Shown piece by piece: positions 36,432 to 47,244 of a DNA stretch of 64,000 nt (positions within the stretch are counted from its first letter, which is position 1; each line of letters begins with the position of its first letter). A program made the translations under genes and the position numbers. Below the pieces are notes generated by a model that was given only the letters and a program-made list of their open reading frames with translations, was not told the origin of the DNA and ran no database searches. The DNA is taken from positions 1,492,501-1,556,500 of the forward strand of contig NZ_CP016534.2 of NCBI RefSeq assembly GCF_001687565.2, in the 5' to 3' direction. Source of the DNA: Planococcus antarcticus DSM 14505 (GTDB lineage Bacteria; Bacillota; Bacilli; Bacillales_A; Planococcaceae).

Positions 36432-36884
36432 ATGAAGGATATTTCGGAACAACGGTATTATTTAGTGCGTGAAGACGTGTTGACAGAAGCGATGCAAAAA
36501 ACGCTTGAAGTGAAAAAAATGCTGCAGAATGATCGCATTTCCATCATGGACGCGGTCAATAAGACAGGTCTTTCGCGCTCTGCGTTTTATAAATATCGAG
36601 ACGCTGTATTTCCGTTCCATTCGATTGTCAAAGAACGGATCTTGACGGTTTTCTTGCAATTAGAAGACCGCTCTGGAACGCTCGCGACACTTTTGCAGGC
36701 AGTCGCCGAAAACGGCTGCAATATTTTGACCATCCACCAGACCATTCCAATACAGGGACGGGCGAACGTCACTTTGTCTCTGGATGTAACGGCGATGGAC
36801 GGGGATTTGGACGTATTTTTGCAACAGCTGAAAAAGCTCGATTTCGTCGAGTCGGCTGATGTGGTATCAAGCGGATTATCTTAA
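36432..36884 (+). CDS. pheB: ACT-domain protein PheB
   Basis: A 150-residue protein with an N-terminal helix-turn-helix-like region ([24 protein letters not shown]) and a C-terminal ACT domain starting near residue 70 ([25 protein letters not shown]). The family is conserved beside pheA in Bacillota, and the ACT domain suggests amino acid sensing. It is not a chorismate mutase; the mechanism is unknown. It follows obg by 16 nt and precedes pheA. Confidence 0.9.
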   Translation: MKDISEQRYYLVREDVLTEAMQKTLEVKKMLQNDRISIMDAVNKTGLSRSAFYKYRDAVFPFHSIVKERILTVFLQLEDRSGTLATLLQAVAENGCNILTIHQTIPIQGRANVTLSLDVTAMDGDLDVFLQQLKKLDFVESADVVSSGLS

Positions 36885-36899
36885 TGGAGGAATGTGTAA

Positions 36900-37763
36900 A
36901 TGACTGGACAAGCTGATAAAAAACGAATCTCATATTTAGGGCCGGAAGCGTCATTTACTCACCTTGCGGCCAAAAAAGTTTTCCCTGAAGGTGCCTTGGT
37001 GCCATTTACAACCATCCCTGAATGCATAGAAGCAGTGGCAGAAGGCAGCGTAGACTACGCTGTCGTGCCGCTGGAAAATGCGTTGGAAGGATCTGTTCCA
37101 TTGACAGTGGATTATTTATTCCACGAAGCGCAATTGTACGTAACGGCCGAAGTGTTATCTTCGATCGAACAGCATTTGTTGGTACACCCTGATAACCGCA
37201 ACGCGGAATCGTTTGAAGCGATTTATTCGCATCCGCATGCATTGGCGCAATGCCACAAATACCTTTTTTATACATATAAGAATACACCTTTAGAACAATA
37301 CAGCTCAACAGCTGCTGCGGCTAAAATGGTCTCTGAATTGCCGGAGCGCAATATCGCGGCCATCGGCAATGAGTTCTCTGCTCATAAATACGGGCTGGAC
37401 ATTCTGCAGCGCGATATCCACGATTTTCATTTTAACCACACACGCTTTTTCGTGTTGTCAAAATCCGATCACAAGCTGACAGACCCGACTCATGACGATC
37501 AAATCAAAACGACGTTGATGATCACGCCGCCAGACGATGACCGTTCGGGTGTTCTGCACCAAATCCTGTCCGTTTTTGCATGGCGCCGGCTGAACTTGAG
37601 CAAAATTGAGTCGCGTCCATTGAAGACGGGTCTCGGCGATTATTTTTTTATCGCCGATGTGCTAGCAGATGAAAAAGACGCCATGATGCGAGGTGCGTTT
37701 GAAGAACTTGCGGCTCTGGGCTGCACGGTGAAAACGCTTGGTTCGTATTATACGTATAAATAA
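36900..37763 (+). CDS. pheA: Prephenate dehydratase
   Basis: PheA converts prephenate to phenylpyruvate in phenylalanine synthesis. The 287-residue protein has an N-terminal PDT domain (ISYLGPEASFTHLAA, VPLENALEGSVPLTVD), the catalytic NHTRFFVLS motif, and a C-terminal ACT domain with the ESRPLKTGLGDYFF effector-binding motif for phenylalanine feedback. There is no chorismate mutase domain, as in B. subtilis. AATGGAGGAATG precedes the ATG. Confidence 0.97.
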   Translation: MTGQADKKRISYLGPEASFTHLAAKKVFPEGALVPFTTIPECIEAVAEGSVDYAVVPLENALEGSVPLTVDYLFHEAQLYVTAEVLSSIEQHLLVHPDNRNAESFEAIYSHPHALAQCHKYLFYTYKNTPLEQYSSTAAAAKMVSELPERNIAAIGNEFSAHKYGLDILQRDIHDFHFNHTRFFVLSKSDHKLTDPTHDDQIKTTLMITPPDDDRSGVLHQILSVFAWRRLNLSKIESRPLKTGLGDYFFIADVLADEKDAMMRGAFEELAALGCTVKTLGSYYTYK

Positions 37764-37774
37764 TAGAAATGAAG

Positions 37775-37807
37775 AAGCCCCGCAGCGATTACGCTGCGGG
37801 GCTTTTA
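37775..37807 (+). terminator. Terminator after pheA
   Basis: AGCCCCGCAGCG..CGCTGCGGGGCT is a perfect stem followed by TTTT. Confidence 0.95.
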
Positions 37808-37865
37808 TGTTTGTAGACAAAAAATCATTATTTAGTTATATAAGTTGAGCTAATGACCTTTGCCT

Positions 37866-37952
37866 GCTGATATTCCACAAATCAGTTCCGCTTTCCTGCG
37901 GGCTTGCGCCGAAATCCCGCGGGAGTCTCCACTGATTTGTTCCATATCCTAT
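37866..37952 (-). repeat. Dispersed palindromic repeat, family 2, best preserved copy
   Basis: Arms GATATTCCACAAATCAGT and ACTGATTTGTTCCATATC are near-perfect inverted repeats. Between them lie CCTGCGGGCTTGCGCC and CCCGCGGGAGTCTCC, themselves partly self-complementary. It could form a long hairpin as DNA or RNA. Confidence 0.8.
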
Positions 37953-38176
37953 ATGAATGCGGCGAAAAAATATAGGCTCGTTTCGAATTCACTAAATATC
38001 TTAGCGCTAGCGCGTCCAAGGGCATGGCTCCTGGTGTGAGCCATGCTCAAAGCGGCCGAAGCAGCGAGTATAAGCTAGTTTCTTTAAGTCTAGCTGTATA
38101 TTGGTATGTTACTTCTTTAAGAACTCGATTGGTTTTCTCCATTATATTAACTTTAAGTAGTTCGAAGCCCTTTAAA

Positions 38177-38306
38177 AGAAAGAGCGGAAGGCGGCGACTC
38201 CTGGGGTATCAGCACGAGACGGAGCCACTGGACTGAGTGAAACGAAGGAAGCGGCAGAGTCCGTGCCCCCCGGAAAGCGTCCGCCTGGAGCGAACTCTTC
38301 AGCTCA
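38177..38306 (+). repeat. Dispersed intergenic repeat, family 1, plus orientation
   Basis: Begins AGAAAGAGCGGAAGGCGGCG and ends GCGTCCGCCTGGAGCGAACT and CTTCAGCT. It shares the ends of the copies near 6430 and 25372. Apart from these two repeats nothing is recognised between pheA and niaR (37808-38379). Confidence 0.75.
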
Positions 38307-38379
38307 ACACCTATCCACCTGAATCAATAAAAAAGCCCACAATCCCACAAAATGCGAAATCATGGACTCGATCAAAAGC

Positions 38380-38913
38380 TTATTCAGTTTCCTCCAATAA
38401 AAATCCATTGTCCCGCATGACGTTGACAGCTTTTTCAAGCGTCGTGTTGTCGGGAGCAGTAATGGTGTGGAGATGCGTGCCGTCTGTTAATTCCAACAAG
38501 TAGCTGGCTCCCGTATCCCGGACGCGCTTCATGAAGGCTTCGACGTCCTGGACGTTCGAGACGTGGATGCCGGCTGTCAGTTCCCCGTAGACGGGATGCT
38601 CAATCGAGACGTCTTTGACGGTAACGCCAGCTTGCACCAGCAGCTTTAATTCGCGTTCGGTGTCTTCAGGCTGGTGACGGCAAGCAATGCGCCGGCTGGC
38701 TTGTTCGGTCATGCGCTCAGCTAGGAACAAATAGCCTTGGCTCGTGGCGATGATCGGCTCGCCTTTTGCTTTTAGCAGCGTCATGTCACCGACGATGACT
38801 TGGCGTGATACATTCGCAAGTGCAGCCAGTTCGCTGCCGGTTAAGGGCTGTGTAGAAGTTTTTATTTTGTCCAGCAGAAATTGGCGCCGCTGTTCGCCGA
38901 GTAGTTTTTTCAT
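38380..38913 (-). CDS. niaR: Niacin-responsive transcriptional repressor NiaR (3H domain)
   Basis: A 177-residue repressor matching B. subtilis NiaR (YrxA), which shuts off NAD synthesis and niacin uptake genes when niacin is plentiful. An N-terminal winged helix (RRQFLLDKIKTSTQPLTGSEL, LANVSRQVIVGDMTLL) is followed by the 3H domain with its metal-binding histidines in CRHQ, IEHPVYGEL and THLHTI. In B. subtilis it lies beside nifS-nadBCA downstream of pheA; those genes are absent here, so its targets are elsewhere. Confidence 0.92.
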   Translation of the reverse strand: MKKLLGEQRRQFLLDKIKTSTQPLTGSELAALANVSRQVIVGDMTLLKAKGEPIIATSQGYLFLAERMTEQASRRIACRHQPEDTERELKLLVQAGVTVKDVSIEHPVYGELTAGIHVSNVQDVEAFMKRVRDTGASYLLELTDGTHLHTITAPDNTTLEKAVNVMRDNGFLLEETE

Positions 38914-39038
38914 GTGGATCCCTCGCTTATCAGATCGTTATCTTAATCTTATCATGTGCCGCACAACAACGGGTTTATTTCGTCTAAAGCAGCCAAATAT
39001 GGTATAATCAATAAGTTGAATTAAAGGAGAGACTGTCC

Positions 39039-39635
39039 ATGTACGATTACATAAAAGGCAAGGTTACACGCGTAACACCGGAATATTTAGTGATCGAACA
39101 GCAAGGAATCGGCTGGCAAATTTTTGCGCCAAATCCGTATTCATTCGGTTCGGAGGATTTGCAGGTATTCCTGCATCACCATGTCCGAGAAGATGCGCAG
39201 CTGCTGTTCGGTTTCCCTACATTTGAGCAGCGGGAGTTGTTCCGCAAGCTAATTTCGGTATCGGGCATCGGTCCAAAAGGCGCATTAGCTATTTTAGCAA
39301 GTGGACAACCGCAGCATGTTATCGAAGCGATCGAGCGGGAAGATGAATCGTATTTGGTGAAATTCCCGGGAGTCGGCAAGAAAACGGCACGCCAGATGAT
39401 TTTAGACTTGAAAGGCAAGCTGACCGAGTTTTTCGGCGATTCTTTCGGTTCGGAAGAAACCAATACCCTGCTGTCGAGTGATCAGTCAGAGCTGGAAGAA
39501 GCGATGCTGGCACTTGGAGCATTGGGTTACTCAGAACGTGAAATCATCAAAGTCAAACCGCAACTGCGAGACCTGGATCTTGATACAGAAGGATTTATGA
39601 AAAAAGCTTTGCAGCTGCTGCTTAAGCAAAATTGA
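39039..39635 (+). CDS. ruvA: Holliday junction branch migration protein RuvA
   Basis: A 198-residue RuvA. It starts MYDYIKGKVTRVTPEYLVIE (OB-fold domain), and has helix-hairpin-helix motifs SVSGIGPKGALAILA and FPGVGKKTARQMILDLK, and the C-terminal RuvB-binding domain with ALGALGYSEREI. An extended -10 (TGGTATAAT, 39000-39008) and AAAGGAGAG lie upstream. It forms an operon with ruvB, queA and tgt. Confidence 0.98.
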   Translation: MYDYIKGKVTRVTPEYLVIEQQGIGWQIFAPNPYSFGSEDLQVFLHHHVREDAQLLFGFPTFEQRELFRKLISVSGIGPKGALAILASGQPQHVIEAIEREDESYLVKFPGVGKKTARQMILDLKGKLTEFFGDSFGSEETNTLLSSDQSELEEAMLALGALGYSEREIIKVKPQLRDLDLDTEGFMKKALQLLLKQN

Positions 39636-39653
39636 TGAAAGGAGGCGAATGGC

Positions 39654-40648
39654 ATGGAAGAACGCATCATAGACGGTGAGGTTTCGGAGTTTGATGACCG
39701 CTTTGAGCAATCGCTGCGTCCGCAATTGCTGTCGCAGTATATTGGCCAACAAAAAGTAAAGCATAATCTCCAGATTTTCATCCAAGCCGCAAAAATGCGC
39801 CAGGAAAGTTTGGACCATGTGCTGTTATATGGGCCTCCTGGACTCGGGAAAACGACATTGGCTGCCGTCATTGCCAATGAAATGGAAGTCAACGTCAAAA
39901 TGACCAGTGGGCCAGCCATCGAGCGCCCGGGTGATTTGGCGGCCATCGTGTCGTCATTAGAGCCTGGTGATGTGTTGTTCATTGATGAAATCCACCGCTT
40001 GAACCGCTCGATCGAAGAAGTGTTGTATCCGGCAATGGAGGATTTCTGTCTGGATATCGTGGTTGGCAAGGGACCGACAGCACGATCTGTCCGCCTTGAT
40101 TTGCCGCCGTTTACTTTGATCGGTGCAACGACGCGTGCTGGCGCCCTATCTGCGCCGCTGCGTGACCGTTTCGGCGTCCTGTCACGGCTCGATTATTACG
40201 ACACAGAAGCTTTGACGGAAATCGTTGTTCGCAGTTCGAAACTGTTCGAAGCGGACATCGATCCGAATGCCGCTGTTGAAATTGCTCGTCGTTCTCGTGG
40301 AACCCCCCGTATTGCCAATCGTCTGCTGAAACGCGTTCGTGATTATGCACAAGTGCGCGGAACTGGCTCTATCACAATGGACATGGCAGAGCAGGCATTG
40401 GAGATGCTGCAAGTCGATCCACTTGGACTTGACCATATTGACCATAAACTATTGATGGGCATGATCGAACGTTTCCGAGGCGGTCCGGTTGGGCTGGACA
40501 CGATCGCTGCAAGCATCGGGGAAGAGTCGACGACGATTGAAGACGTCTATGAACCTTATTTGCTGCAGATCGGTTTTATCCAGCGCACGCCAAGAGGTCG
40601 CACGGTAACGCAGCTTGCCTACGAACACTTTAAAATGGAGATGCCTGA

Positions 40649-40652
<4 letters not shown>
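39654..40652 (+). CDS. ruvB: Holliday junction helicase RuvB
   Basis: A 332-residue AAA+ motor that drives branch migration on the RuvA tetramer. Walker [13 protein letters not shown] near residue 62, Walker [12 protein letters not shown], sensor [12 protein letters not shown] and the arginine-finger region PLRDRFGV are in order, with a C-terminal winged helix. AAAGGAGGCG precedes the ATG. The stop overlaps the queA start as ATGA. Confidence 0.99.
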
Positions 40653-42870
<2,218 letters not shown>

Positions 42871-42912
42871 GTTTGTACGAGAATAGAGAAAGTGAAAGGG
42901 GGAAATTGAATA

Positions 42913-43188
42913 ATGGAAACTTTAATTGCGTTATCACCTTTACTATTAATGTTCTTGCTAATGTGGTTTTTCATCATCCGTCCTGCCCAAAAACGTCAAA
43001 AAGCAACAAAGAACATGCAGACGGAACTGAGACGCGGCGACCGTATTGTGACAATCGGCGGATTGCACGGCCTTGTGGATGCAGTTGACGATGCAACCAT
43101 CTACATCACTGTAGCTGATGGCACTCGTATGCAGTTTGAACGCCAGGCAATTGCACGTGTATTGGAATCGGCAAAAGCGACAATCTAA
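42913..43188 (+). CDS. yajC: Sec translocon accessory subunit YajC
   Basis: A 91-residue protein with one N-terminal membrane helix (about 4-22, ending in WFFIIRPAQKRQK, the YajC hallmark) and a small cytoplasmic domain with RRGDRIVTIGGLHGLV. It works with SecDF, encoded 1 kb downstream. GAAAGGGGGAAA precedes the ATG. Confidence 0.96.
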   Translation: METLIALSPLLLMFLLMWFFIIRPAQKRQKATKNMQTELRRGDRIVTIGGLHGLVDAVDDATIYITVADGTRMQFERQAIARVLESAKATI

Positions 43189-43202
43189 ACCAAGTAAAAG
43201 CG

Positions 43203-43229
43203 CGCCTTCGATTTTGAAGGCGTTTTTTT
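43203..43229 (+). terminator. Terminator after yajC
   Basis: CGCCTTCGATTTTGAAGGCG with TTTTTTT ends the ruv-que-tgt-yajC transcript. Confidence 0.92.
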
Positions 43230-43308
43230 AATGAAAAATAATGTCCTTATTCTAAATTTTTCAGTTACAAGGTACAATGGGTACAGTGTAGCGGAAAGGA
43301 GTACACGC

Positions 43309-43617
43309 ATGACGAGTTATCCAGAACAATTCGAATTTGTTTTGCCGGCGCTCCAAAGCAAACAAAGCGAATTCCATCATTTTCAATACGATACCTTTAC
43401 AGAAGAGGATCTATGGGAATTTTGTGTCAAGAAAAAATGACGGAAAAAAGATATAGCTACGATGCACCTTTACGAAATGATCAACGACATTATGGACATG
43501 ACCGCTTCCGATTTTCTAGCTTACCACCAAGTAGAAGCGTTAAAGAAAGCACGCTGGAACGCCGACAGCACACTCGAGAATATCGAACATCTCTTGCGGC
43601 CGTCTCCGAAAAAATAA
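43309..43617 (+). pseudogene. comN: comN-like post-transcriptional regulator, interrupted by an in-frame TGA
   Basis: The ATG after GAAAGGAG opens a frame reading MTSYPEQFEFVLPALQSKQS and onward to EEDLWEFCVKKK, where codon 44 is TGA (43438-43440). The same frame then continues RKKDIATMHLYEMINDIMDM and on to HLLRPSPKK with a proper TAA at 43615. A Trp codon TGG in place of TGA restores the LWEFCVKKKWRKKDI segment that fits the ComN/YrzD family, and a 102-residue protein. The position between yajC and secDF matches B. subtilis comN (yrzD). ComN promotes accumulation of late competence mRNA in B. subtilis. As read, the protein is cut to 43 residues. Confidence 0.8.
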
Positions 43618-43689
43618 TTTAAGTAGAGCAATTAAAATCATAATTCTATAATCGCTTTGGGTAGAGCAAAGACGATTGCTCCTGCGCAA

Positions 43690-44065
43690 GCTCGTCGCAA
43701 ATGATGTCCTAGGAATGTCTGGTCCCTCATTGGCTCACGCTATGAGCCAGGAAAGAGGCCCGTATCATAGCCACTGAATGCTCCTGTGCTAAAAACTAGA
43801 TAGGCAAGAAGTAACTATACATTTTCTGCTAGCTAAATAGAAGATATGGGGCAAATCAACTCTACATTCTAGTCTACCGGCTGTGAGTGATGCAGCCTGG
43901 CGTGACAATACGTCGCGTATACTTACTGCAAAGGACTTGCGCCAAACTAGTTCAGGCACGAAGCCCGAGTGGATTTCTTTCCATATCGTTTACATGGCAC
44001 TCTTTGGAGTCTTGGCGCTCGCCCGCAGGAAAGCGTCCGCTTGAAGCGGTTTCTTCAGCTCATGT
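43690..44065 (+). repeat. Degenerate family 1 and family 2 repeat remnants
   Basis: GATATGGGGCAAATCAACTC near 43844 is a family 2 left arm, followed by ACTTGCGCCAAACTAG near 43932. CCCGCAGGAAAGCGTCCGCT near 44027 with GGTTTCTTCAGCT is a family 1 right end. The copies are too eroded to delimit. No gene is seen between comN and secDF. Confidence 0.5.
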
Positions 44066-44109
44066 CAACTAAAAAAACAGCTATTTTTCTTCAACTTACC
44101 AAGTCCAAT

Positions 44110-44138
44110 TTGACAGTATTCAGCAGCTGTTTCATAAT
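44110..44138 (+). promoter_or_regulatory. SigA-type promoter for secDF
   Basis: A consensus TTGACA and CATAAT are separated by 17 nt, about 35 bp before the secDF Shine-Dalgarno. Confidence 0.78.
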
Positions 44139-44178
44139 GATAATGCTGTGTTTTACACTACGAGGAGGAAATTTACAT

Positions 44179-46455
44179 ATGAAAGCAAGAGGTCGCATCG
44201 TTGCCTTTTTCTTACTGGTCATTGTACTGATAGGAATCATTGGCACTACGAGTTTACCCATCGCAAAAGACATTAAATTAGGATTAGACTTGCAAGGCGG
44301 CTTTGAAGTGCTTTATCAGGTAGAAGCACTTGAAGGTGGCCAGGAAATTACGGAAGATGTGTTAACGGATACGACAGATGCGTTGATGAACCGAATTAAC
44401 GTTCTCGGCGTCAGCGAACCGGTCATCCAGATTGAAGGAGAAGACCGCATCCGTGTTCAATTGGCAGGGGTAGAAGATCAGTCGTCGGCGCGCGAATTGC
44501 TGTCGACCGAAGCAAATCTGACATTCCGTGATTCGGAGGACAATCTGCTGCTTTCCGGAAATGATCTAAAGCAAGGTGGCGCAACTGGAACATTCGATTC
44601 TAACGGCAATCCAATTGTTACATTAGAATTAAATGATCCCGGGAAATTCGCAGAAGTGACAGAGACTATTTCGCAATTGCCAGTCCCTGAAAATGTATTG
44701 GTCATTTGGCTTGATTTTGAAGAAGGCGTGGATTCATTTGCGGAAGAACGCTTAAAGGCTGATCCGAAATTTGTCTCGGCACCAAGTGTCAGCCAGCGTA
44801 TTTCGTCTCCGTCTGTTGAAATTTCTGGATCGTTCACTGTGGAAGAAACGCAGAATCTTGCCGGAATCTTGAATGCTGGTGCATTGCCAGTAAGCCTGGA
44901 AGAAATCTATTCGACTTCTGTCGGTGCGCAATTTGGTGAACAAGCACTCGACCAAACAATGGTTGCAGCGGCGGTGGGTATTGCATTGGTACTTATATTC
45001 ATGCTGGTATATTACCGTTTACCAGGTATGGTCGCGGTCGTAACTTTATCGGCTTATGTTTACTTGATTCTTTTAGTATTCCAATGGATCGGCGGCGTTC
45101 TGACATTGCCTGGAATCGCGGCAATTATGCTAGGTGTCGGTATGGCAGTAGATGCCAATATTATTACTTATGAGCGGATTCGCGAAGAAATGCGTGTCGG
45201 CAAGTCAATAAAAGAATCGTTCCGAGTGGGCGCACGCTCTTCGTTCTCGGCAATTATAGACGCCAACGTCACAACATTGCTGGCAGCTATCGTATTGTTC
45301 TATTTCGGAACAAGCTCAGTAAAAGGATTTGCGACACTGCTGATTATCTCTATTCTGGTCAGCTTCTTGACAGCTGTTTGGGGATCACGTCTGTTACTCG
45401 GTCTATGGGTCAATAGTGGCGCACTGGACGACAAACCTGGACTGTTCGGATTAAAGAAATCAACAATTCATACAAAAGAAGAAGGTTTGGAGATCACAGA
45501 TCTTACGACTCGCTTCGACCGCTTTGATTTTGCGGGCAACCGCAATAAATTCTTTTTGGCTTCGATTGTTTTAATCGTTACAGGAATGGCCGTTCTTGGC
45601 GTATTCCGCTTGAACTTAGGGATCGACTTCTCGAGTGGTACCCGTGTTGAAATTGCCTCAGAAGCAGCTTTGACGAAAGAAGAAGTACAAAGCTTCCTTG
45701 ACGGTGCAGGCTTTGAAACAGATGATGTTGTCATCTCGGGTGACGAATCGAATATCGGAGTAGCTCGTTTTAATGAAGAATTTAGTCAAGAAGAAATTAA
45801 TAGCCTGAAAACGGTGACTATCGACGAGTTTGGTGCAGAACCAAACGTTTCGACAGTGTCTGCGACGGTAGGTGAAGAATTGGCAAAAAACGCGTTGTAT
45901 GCCTTATCAATCGCCGCTCTTGGAATTATCATCTATGTAGCTTTCCGTTTTGAATGGCGAATGGGTGTGGCTTCAGTTGTTGCATTGGTCCATGATGCAT
46001 TCTTCATCGTCGCCATTTTCAGCATGCTGCGGCTGGAAGTAGATATTACTTTTATCGCCGCTGTACTGACCATTATTGGTTATTCGATCAATGACACCAT
46101 CGTGACATTTGACCGAATTCGTGAAAATATGAAGCGCATGAAGAAAATTGACACTACAGAGCAGCTTGAAAAAGTGGTCAATATATCGCTTCGCCAAACG
46201 CTCGGCCGTTCTGTTAACACAGTGATGACGGTGTTGCTGGTGGTCATTGCACTATTGATCTTCGGCGCACCATCGATCACTAACTTCTCTATCGCTTTAT
46301 TGATCGGTTTGATTGCCGGCACTTACTCTTCTATCTTTATCGCTGCCCAGGTATGGCTGGTCTTGAAAAAAGGCGAACTGAAGAGGAAAGGCCCGATTGA
46401 CATCGAGAAAAAAGAACAGGAAAACAAATGGGGTTCTGACGAGCCTGTCGTATAA
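44179..46455 (+). CDS. secDF: Fused protein-export membrane protein SecDF
   Basis: SecDF uses the proton gradient to help pull preproteins across the membrane after SecA. The ATG after GAGGAGGAA gives 758 residues, with SecD and SecF halves fused as in Bacillus. The SecD half has LGLDLQGGFEVLYQ and the transmembrane motif GVGMAVDANIITYERIREE; the SecF half begins near residue 450 and has LNLGIDFSSGTRVEI and GYSINDTIVTFDRIREN. Twelve membrane segments are expected. An earlier in-frame ATG at 43969 runs through repeat DNA and the promoter and was rejected. Confidence 0.98.
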   Translation: MKARGRIVAFFLLVIVLIGIIGTTSLPIAKDIKLGLDLQGGFEVLYQVEALEGGQEITEDVLTDTTDALMNRINVLGVSEPVIQIEGEDRIRVQLAGVEDQSSARELLSTEANLTFRDSEDNLLLSGNDLKQGGATGTFDSNGNPIVTLELNDPGKFAEVTETISQLPVPENVLVIWLDFEEGVDSFAEERLKADPKFVSAPSVSQRISSPSVEISGSFTVEETQNLAGILNAGALPVSLEEIYSTSVGAQFGEQALDQTMVAAAVGIALVLIFMLVYYRLPGMVAVVTLSAYVYLILLVFQWIGGVLTLPGIAAIMLGVGMAVDANIITYERIREEMRVGKSIKESFRVGARSSFSAIIDANVTTLLAAIVLFYFGTSSVKGFATLLIISILVSFLTAVWGSRLLLGLWVNSGALDDKPGLFGLKKSTIHTKEEGLEITDLTTRFDRFDFAGNRNKFFLASIVLIVTGMAVLGVFRLNLGIDFSSGTRVEIASEAALTKEEVQSFLDGAGFETDDVVISGDESNIGVARFNEEFSQEEINSLKTVTIDEFGAEPNVSTVSATVGEELAKNALYALSIAALGIIIYVAFRFEWRMGVASVVALVHDAFFIVAIFSMLRLEVDITFIAAVLTIIGYSINDTIVTFDRIRENMKRMKKIDTTEQLEKVVNISLRQTLGRSVNTVMTVLLVVIALLIFGAPSITNFSIALLIGLIAGTYSSIFIAAQVWLVLKKGELKRKGPIDIEKKEQENKWGSDEPVV

Positions 46456-46468
46456 GTTTAGAATTGAA

Positions 46469-46512
46469 ATGGAACAGGGTATAGTTAAAATGACCTTGTT
46501 CTATTTTTTTAT
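46469..46512 (+). terminator. Possible terminator between secDF and lapA
   Basis: GGAACAGGGT..GACCTTGTTC is an imperfect stem followed by TATTTTTTTATTTT. Imperfect pairing leaves read-through possible. Confidence 0.65.
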
Positions 46513-46531
46513 TTTGAGAGGAGAATCCGCA

Positions 46532-46885
46532 ATGAAATTACAATGGCTACTTTTAATTGGACTTGTCTTTGCAGTAATTATTGCAGTATTTGCCGTTGTT
46601 AATGTTGACGAAGTGCCGGTCAATTACGTATTCGGTGAATCCGAATGGCCGTTAATCCTGGTTATCCTTGCTTCCGCTTTGCTCGGATTTTTACTCAGCG
46701 GCGTACTAGCAATCATGCGCAACTACCAAATGCAGCGTAAAATCAAAGCTTTACAGAAAGAAATGGCAGTCAAAGAAACGTTGATTGCAACTCAGCAAAA
46801 TGAAATCGGCGAGTATCAGAAAGCCGGTGTGGTGCCAGATGCTCAAATCGTCACCAGCGAAGAGCGAACAAAAGAGGAAATCTGA
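46532..46885 (+). CDS. LapA-domain membrane protein
   Basis: A 117-residue protein with two N-terminal membrane helices (about 3-24 and 40-62), then a cytoplasmic coiled-coil tail (QMQRKIKALQKEMAVKE). This is the LapA/DUF1049 layout, matching B. subtilis YrvD at the same place before recJ. LapA homologues in E. coli (LapA with LapB) affect LPS assembly; the role in Gram-positives is unknown. GAGAGGAGAA precedes the ATG. Confidence 0.85.
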   Translation: MKLQWLLLIGLVFAVIIAVFAVVNVDEVPVNYVFGESEWPLILVILASALLGFLLSGVLAIMRNYQMQRKIKALQKEMAVKETLIATQQNEIGEYQKAGVVPDAQIVTSEERTKEEI

Positions 46886-46892
46886 AAAAATG

Positions 46893-46923
46893 AACCTTTC
46901 GGTAGAACAGCCGAAAGGTTTTT
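46893..46923 (+). terminator. Terminator after lapA-like gene
   Basis: AACCTTTCGG..CCGAAAGGTT with a TTTTT run. A TATAAT at 46942-46947 follows and may be the recJ promoter -10. Confidence 0.9.
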
Positions 46924-46970
46924 GTCTGCGATTTTTTGCTGTATAATGAATCGGTGAGGAAGTGATACTG

Positions 46971-47244
46971 ATGATTGAATCTAAAAAAAGATGGCATTTG
47001 ACGACGCCGGATGAACAGGCAGTAGAAGAAATCCAGAAGGAATTAAAGATTTCATCTGTATTAGCCAAAGTTTTGGTAACACGTGGTTTGGATACTGCGG
47101 AAACAGCTCGTACGTTTATGGAAATGGATATCAAAGGCATACACGATCCTTATTTAATGAAAGATATGGATGTGGCTGTCGAGCGAATTCGCCAAGCTAT
47201 CGACAAGCAAGAAAAAATTGTGGTCTATGGCGACTATGATGCGG
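46971..47244 (+). CDS. recJ: RecJ exonuclease, 5' exon (interrupted by group II intron)
   Basis: RecJ is a 5'-3' single-strand DNA exonuclease of the DHH family used in RecF-pathway recombination and mismatch repair. This exon encodes residues 1-91 and the first base of codon 92, ending in IVVYGDYDA. Without splicing the frame runs into the intron and stops after six codons (GATRF). The ATG with GAGGA 10 nt upstream is preferred to a GTG nine bases earlier, which would leave almost no spacer. Joined to 48279-50347 it gives 780 residues, close to B. subtilis RecJ (786). Confidence 0.93.

Noticed and set aside
43413..43622. 69-codon frame overlapping comN
   Set aside because: It is in a different frame from the comN continuation and resembles nothing; the comN frame explains the sequence better.
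43969..44178. N-terminal extension of SecDF
   Set aside because: It would translate repeat remnants and the TTGACA/CATAAT promoter; the ATG at 44179 has a strong Shine-Dalgarno and matches SecD N-termini.
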